64,000 bases of DNA, from NCBI RefSeq assembly GCF_002776525.5, contig NC_045443.1, positions 62,375,019 through 62,439,018 on the forward strand, in the 5' to 3' direction. The position numbers and the translations under genes are program-made. Below, in pieces: positions 59,435 through 64,000 of the stretch; the stretch's first letter is position 1, and each line of letters starts with the position of its first letter. The DNA comes from Piliocolobus tephrosceles (taxonomy: Eukaryota > Chordata > Mammalia > Primates > Cercopithecidae). A model generated the notes under the pieces. The model searched no databases, was not told where the DNA came from, and worked only from the letters and a program-made list of their open reading frames with translations.

Positions 59435-59640
59435 TGATAATGCTAAAACAATAGCTAACACTTACACAGAACTTACCATATGCCAGGCGTGGTTCTTAGT
59501 GCTTCATATATATGAACTCATTTAATCTTCACAACCACACATTTTATAGATGAGGAAACTGAGAGAGGATAAGTAACTTGTGAAGATCACATAGCCAGTA
59601 TACAAATGGATTTACAATAGTAGCACTCAAACATTTAAAA
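59435..59640 (-). repeat. MIR SINE, minus strand
   Basis: AATAGCTAACACTTACACAG, CATATGCCAGGCGTGGTTCT, TTTATAGATGAGGAAACTGA and GATCACATAGCCAGTA are in reverse MIR order. Confidence 0.9.
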
Positions 59641-60274
59641 AAGAAGAAAGTTAAAGAATTATAGTGGAATGAAATTTTAATATTTCATTTTAATCACTCT
59701 TGGTTATTTCGCTTAGCATCATTGAAACAAATGGACCACAAACAAACATGCACACACTCACACACACACATCTCTCAATTGTTTGAAAAATCTGTTTGTC
59801 ATAGTATTTAAGTACTTAAGTTGAAAATTGAAAAGTGTCTCAATGTGGGAAGGGCTAGCACAAATGTAATGAGATCCATCATGGCAGGTCATCAAGAAGG
59901 ACTGAGTTTCAGGCAGGTTATTATCTATCCTTAGGGAAGTCCCTTGGAATCCTGACAGGAAAATGGAGCCAATGTTCAGGAAGTCATCGGGCCATTCAAC
60001 ATCTGGGAGCTAGAGCAGCAGCTGGATTTATGGGCAAGATTTTAGTAATTGAAACTGGGAGTCATTTTATTTTCACTTATTGACTCCCTGTCACGTTTTC
60101 TCAAATAGCTGCATTCCAAATTTTCACTAATCTTTTCTTTTTTTTAAATCCTCTCTCTACATTTTTTGAGAAGGTTGATGCCGACTGACACGAACTATTG
60201 TAAATGTCTGTCTTACTATTGGAAATTTCTGTGTCCCGTCATCTTCATCAAACAATCAGAACAGGCATTGGCTA
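59641..60274. other. Intron 4, no recognisable feature
   Basis: AT-rich, with a short CA repeat near 59751-59770. No gene. Confidence 0.4.
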
Positions 60275-60430
60275 ACAGCAGCTAGTGGTGCCTGCTGAAT
60301 ATCAGGCCAGATGTGTGATCTCAGATTCATCACCTGTAAAATGGAGTAAATAACACCAAACAGGTGTAAAAACTAAATGCAGAAAAATGCCTTGGATATG
60401 CCAGGTATTCAACAAATGTTAAATACAAGT
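60275..60430 (+). repeat. MIR SINE, diverged
   Basis: GTGTGATCTCAGATTCATCA, CCTGTAAAATGGAGTAAATA and GATATGCCAGGTATTCAACA follow MIR order. Confidence 0.6.
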
Positions 60431-62184
60431 GACCTGTCCAAGTTTGGGGAACATATCATACTATCACAGCAGCCTAAAAAACCCTTACAATGTGAGAAAG
60501 TACAGGCTTTATTAGACAGAGTCTGTCTGTTAACAGTGGATATTAGTGTGATGAGTCACAGCTCCAGCTGTGTTGCTACATTTCAAATGGAACTCTGCTG
60601 CAAGACTGTTCACACATGCTACATTTCACATGAGCCTCCTATGCAATTTTATTCTAGGCTACCAGAAAATTTAAGCCATTTTTCAGCTCTTTAAGAACAT
60701 ATGCCCTTTCACTGAGGAAATTCCAGTCCAGTGCCACACACAATTCACTCAACTGTGCTACTCCATGCATGCTATTCCGTTCACCACTAAAAGACACTTT
60801 CAACATGAACATTTCCCTCTGTGATGCAATTCTGTGTGTGTGTATGTGTGGTGGGGGAGGATGTAAGAGCACAGTGAGAAGACAGAGTTTTCCCATTTTC
60901 CTCTCTATTCAAATGACGTCTCCTCAACCCTTTTAAAACTCTCTTTATGATATTTACCAACCATTTCAGTCACTGTGGAATTCTGTTAGGGAGAGTAACA
61001 TAAATTTAACTTAAGCTTTCTTTTTGTGGAACTCTAGCTGGAAATTGCTCACAATTCCAGAAAATTTTTCTTAACCTCTAACAAAGTACATTTAGCTTTA
61101 ATTTTAAAAGATTTGAATTGCCTCTCACCTTATTCAAAATCCTTTAATAAAGAAAGCTTTCCAGTATAAAGAAACTGTTCTGAAATAAACTAGAGTTCTG
61201 AGTGGTGGCTTACTTAAAGTTGTGTTATAGCTGAATAAGTAATATATTATTTTGAAGAGAATATAAAATTGACTTCTCTCAGCCCACTGACCCTTCCTGT
61301 CTTGTCCCCATACAATGATTTTTAGGAAAAGTATTTGTAATAGAGACAGTTACTTTTCCATCTTCAACTCAACTGAAAACTCAGAGAAAGACCACAGCTG
61401 GATTGGAAAAAAAGAACTTGCTTGAGACAGGGAGTAAAAACACAGCCAAAGCATGACTTTAGAAGAAAGAAAAGAACATTAAAAGCATGGCATAAGAAAA
61501 GGAAAGAACAACTCTATTTGAGAAACTAGAAAACTATCGCAAGGCATGATTCAAAGTATGACACTATACAAAGATAATTATAACTGTATTTTTCTTTTTT
61601 TAAAGTTATATACACACGGAAAAGAACTGAAGCAATACATACATATAAAATACCTAGGTATGTGAAGGTGTGTGTGTGTATTATTTGGGGAAAGGAAAGT
61701 GAGGGAAGAACAATCTTACCTTGCCTCGCATTACCTAAATAACAATCTTAGTTTTTTAGTTAATTTTCCAGATGGATTACATTTTTCACAGTTAATTAGA
61801 ATGGATAGTTAGAATAAACTGGGAAACATAATAGGGAAAACTTTTAACTGTAATTCATGTACATTCATCTTGTTTGATAAACATGAGTCAGAAAATTAAT
61901 ATTATTCCAGTTTACAAACTTTGAAATTACTTAAAGGCAGTTTATAAAAAATCATGTATAAATTTTAGCAAGTACTTCTGAGATAATTCACAAAGCCTTT
62001 TTTGTAAATAAATGATTCGTTTATTGAAAAATAGTTATTGAGAATTGCACAAATTTTAATCAGATAGATGTCTTCAGTGTGTTTTACACGTGAATGAAGA
62101 ACCCATCACATAACATTGTCAAACAAAGATAGAAGCCATCCAGCTCACCAGTTGGAAACATGGTGTCTCAAAAGTTTTAGCACA
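60431..62184. other. Intron 4, no recognisable feature
   Basis: AT-rich with a TG-rich patch near 60833-60850. The 105-residue frame at 60377-60694 starts in the MIR and has no domain I recognise. Confidence 0.4.
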
Positions 62185-62488
62185 GGCCGGGTGTGGTGAC
62201 TCACGCCTATAATCTCAGCACTTTGGGAGGCTGAGGCGGGTGGATCATGAGGTCAAGAGATCAAGACCATCCTGACCAACATGGTGAAACCTCGTCTCTG
62301 CTAAAAATACAAAAATCAGCTGGGCGTGGTGGTGCATGCCTGTAGTCCCAGCTACTTGGGAGGCTGAGGCAGGAGAATCACTTGAACCTGGGCGGCAGAG
62401 ATTGCAGTGAGCTGAGATCACATCACTGCACTCCAGCCTGGTGACAGAGTGAGACTACATCTCACAAAAAAAAAAAAAAAAAAAAAAA
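62185..62488 (+). repeat. Alu, plus strand (AluY/S-like)
   Basis: Complete Alu ending in a 23-base A-tail. Imperfect target-site duplication AAAAGTTTTAGCACA before and AAAAGTTTCAACACA after. Confidence 0.94.
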
Positions 62489-62499
62489 GTTTCAACACA

Positions 62500-62590
62500 G
62501 TTTTGTTGCATAACCATTGGCAAGTTATTTTAATGTTCTATCTCATTTTTCTCAACTGTTAAATAGTGAGACTAACATCAACTCTTTCTA
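62500..62590 (+). repeat. Possible MIR fragment
   Basis: TTGGCAAGTTATTTTAATGT followed by CATTTTTCTCAACTGTTAAA fits the MIR core, weakly. Confidence 0.4.
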
Positions 62591-63815
62591 ATTCATAACC
62601 CTATCATATCAAAGGAAAGGATCACAGAAACATGCTAGAAAAGATATAAAGATGGAAGTATAAAGTAAGATTTGTAAAAACTGCCCCTTTAAATAAATGT
62701 ACACAGTAAGCCATAAACAGCATGCAAATCTGAAGTTCTCAAAATAAGTCAGTATAATTGACTTTTGATGTCAACATTATTGCATAATATTTTATAATAT
62801 ATTATTTGACACAGTGATCCATCTCATCCAAAATATTTCTGGTTTCTGTTTAATAATTTAAAAACATTTTAGTGTGGATTTTAAATTCTCCAAATTGTGT
62901 GACTTACATGAGTAACTGAGAGTTTTAATACATTCGTCATTTGCAAATCTCTCTCGCCAACAAAACTATAAACTTGAGATAATAGGTTATGATGTAGGAC
63001 TTTTGTAGTCCCCACCTCTACTCCATTGCATGGGCATTGGATTTTGCAAATCCTAGGTACTTGACTATTTGTTAAATAAATGCAGTATAATCCTGATAAG
63101 AATAACAGCAGAATAAAATGATTCAAGTTGACACTAAAATGGTGGAAATGTAGATAGATACTTGGTAATGGATTCCCATAATTATTAATCCCCTACCATG
63201 TTTTCTGAATAATTTTTTTATGTATTTTCTGTTTTCTGTGATACAAATGCTTCTGCTGTGGGCTATTTCAAGTACAGATATGACATCACTAAATGTGGGG
63301 TTGGGAAGTGATGTTTGGTAACACCATTACACAGTATTTCTGTAATACAGATATGACAGTTGTAAATAATGTAGTCTAATGTAGTTAAATAATTGGGAAG
63401 TGATGAATTTTGAATATTTATTATCTTTGTTTTTAATATACTACTCCTGGAACTTACTTTCAGTAGATGCTTATTACAACAATAGCATTGCTTGCATCTG
63501 TGAAGTTCTACCTGTCTCACCTAAGGGAGTGATGACGATGTCTATGGCTACAATCTTTAACAACAAAACAGTACATAGACCAAAAAGTCATAAAAAATAG
63601 GATCAACCACCCAAAGCTATATTAAAAGAAAAATTCATAGTCAAGCCTTTTTATTATCAAATATAAGGAAGATTAAAAATAATGAAACTAAATCTTCATC
63701 TCAAAATGCTGGAAAAATAACAACAAAATCAATAAAAGAAAATGGGATAAAATGTCCACCTTTTTCCTCCAGGCGTTTGCCAATTCTAGGCATGAGAAGA
63801 GAGGTAAAGATTCCA
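62591..63815. other. Intron 4, no recognisable feature
   Basis: AT-rich. Frames of 66-85 residues overlap on opposite strands and lack recognisable domains. Confidence 0.4.
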
Positions 63816-64000
63816 AGCTGGGCGCACTGGCTCGTGCCTGTAATTCTAGCACTTTGGAAGGCTGAGGTAGGCAGATTGCCTGAGCTCAGGAGTTCGAGAC
63901 CAGCCTGGACAACATGGTGAAACCCTGTCTCTACTAAAATACAAAAGAAACTAGCCAGGTGTGGCGGCATGCAGCTGTAGTCCCAGCTACTCGGGAGGCT
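63816..64000 (+). repeat. Alu, plus strand, cut by the window end
   Basis: AGCTGGGCGCACTGGCTCGT to CAGCTACTCGGGAGGCT; about the first 185 bases of a diverged Alu. Its tail is outside the window. Confidence 0.93.

Larger units (their letters stand above)
1..64000 (+). other. MSRB3: MSRB3 gene body, partial at both ends (promoter side to intron 4)
   Basis: MSRB3 reduces methionine-R-sulfoxide in proteins and uses zinc. Two N-terminal forms are known: A is targeted to the ER and B to mitochondria. Three coding exons are visible here (30718-30793, 51560-51668, 53261-53338). They read through as one frame and match the MSRB3B protein as I know it from its N-terminal targeting peptide to the first zinc CxxC. 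Introns are about 30.6 kb (if exon 1 ends at 90), 20.8 kb, 1.6 kb and more than 10.6 kb. The ER-signal exon of form A, the exons with the catalytic cysteine and second CxxC, and the 3'UTR are outside the window. Human loss-of-function alleles cause recessive deafness DFNB74. The gene call is very firm; the exact transcription start is not shown. Confidence 0.93.

Overview
The window is catarrhine primate DNA, most likely from an Old World monkey. It is AT-rich intronic sequence crowded with Alu, MIR, L2 and primate L1 copies. The two youngest-looking Alus (7007-7312 and 46672-46993, both minus strand) carry the sequence variants I associate with the Old World monkey AluYR lineage (CGGATC box, CTCGCCCGGCTAG linker, GGCTTGAGCC 5' arm). 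The only protein-coding gene I can support is MSRB3 (methionine-R-sulfoxide reductase B3) on the plus strand. It appears to run through the whole window and out of both ends; in human it lies at 12q14.3.

Layout. Bases 1-535 are a CpG island, the promoter side of the gene, with a possible untranslated first exon ending at 90. Intron 1 follows. Exon 2 (30667-30793) carries the start codon and the first 25 codons of the mitochondrial isoform MSRB3B. Exon 3 (51560-51668) and exon 4 (53261-53338) encode the first part of the shared catalytic domain, including the first zinc-binding CxxC pair. Codon phases across exons 2-3-4 fit exactly, and all introns begin GT and end AG. The rest of the window, from 53339, is intron 4. 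The exon encoding the ER signal peptide of isoform MSRB3A, and the later exons with the catalytic residue and second CxxC pair, are not in the window.

Between exons the sequence is mostly a repeat graveyard: 22 Alus on both strands, many MIR and L2 fossils, a decayed hAT DNA transposon (23420-24385), two short L1 3' ends, and one 2.5 kb L1 (37174-39694) with the inverted structure and target-site duplication expected of twin-primed insertion.

The most unusual structure is at 14707-16261. Three short blocks inside 14821-15096 are reverse-complement copies of sequences found within the same 1.6 kb. They are joined back to back, as expected from serial template switching during DNA repair or replication. 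I found no CRISPR array, operon, RNA gene or new multi-gene system. Repeat families are called by eye, so exact subfamily names and edges are approximate.
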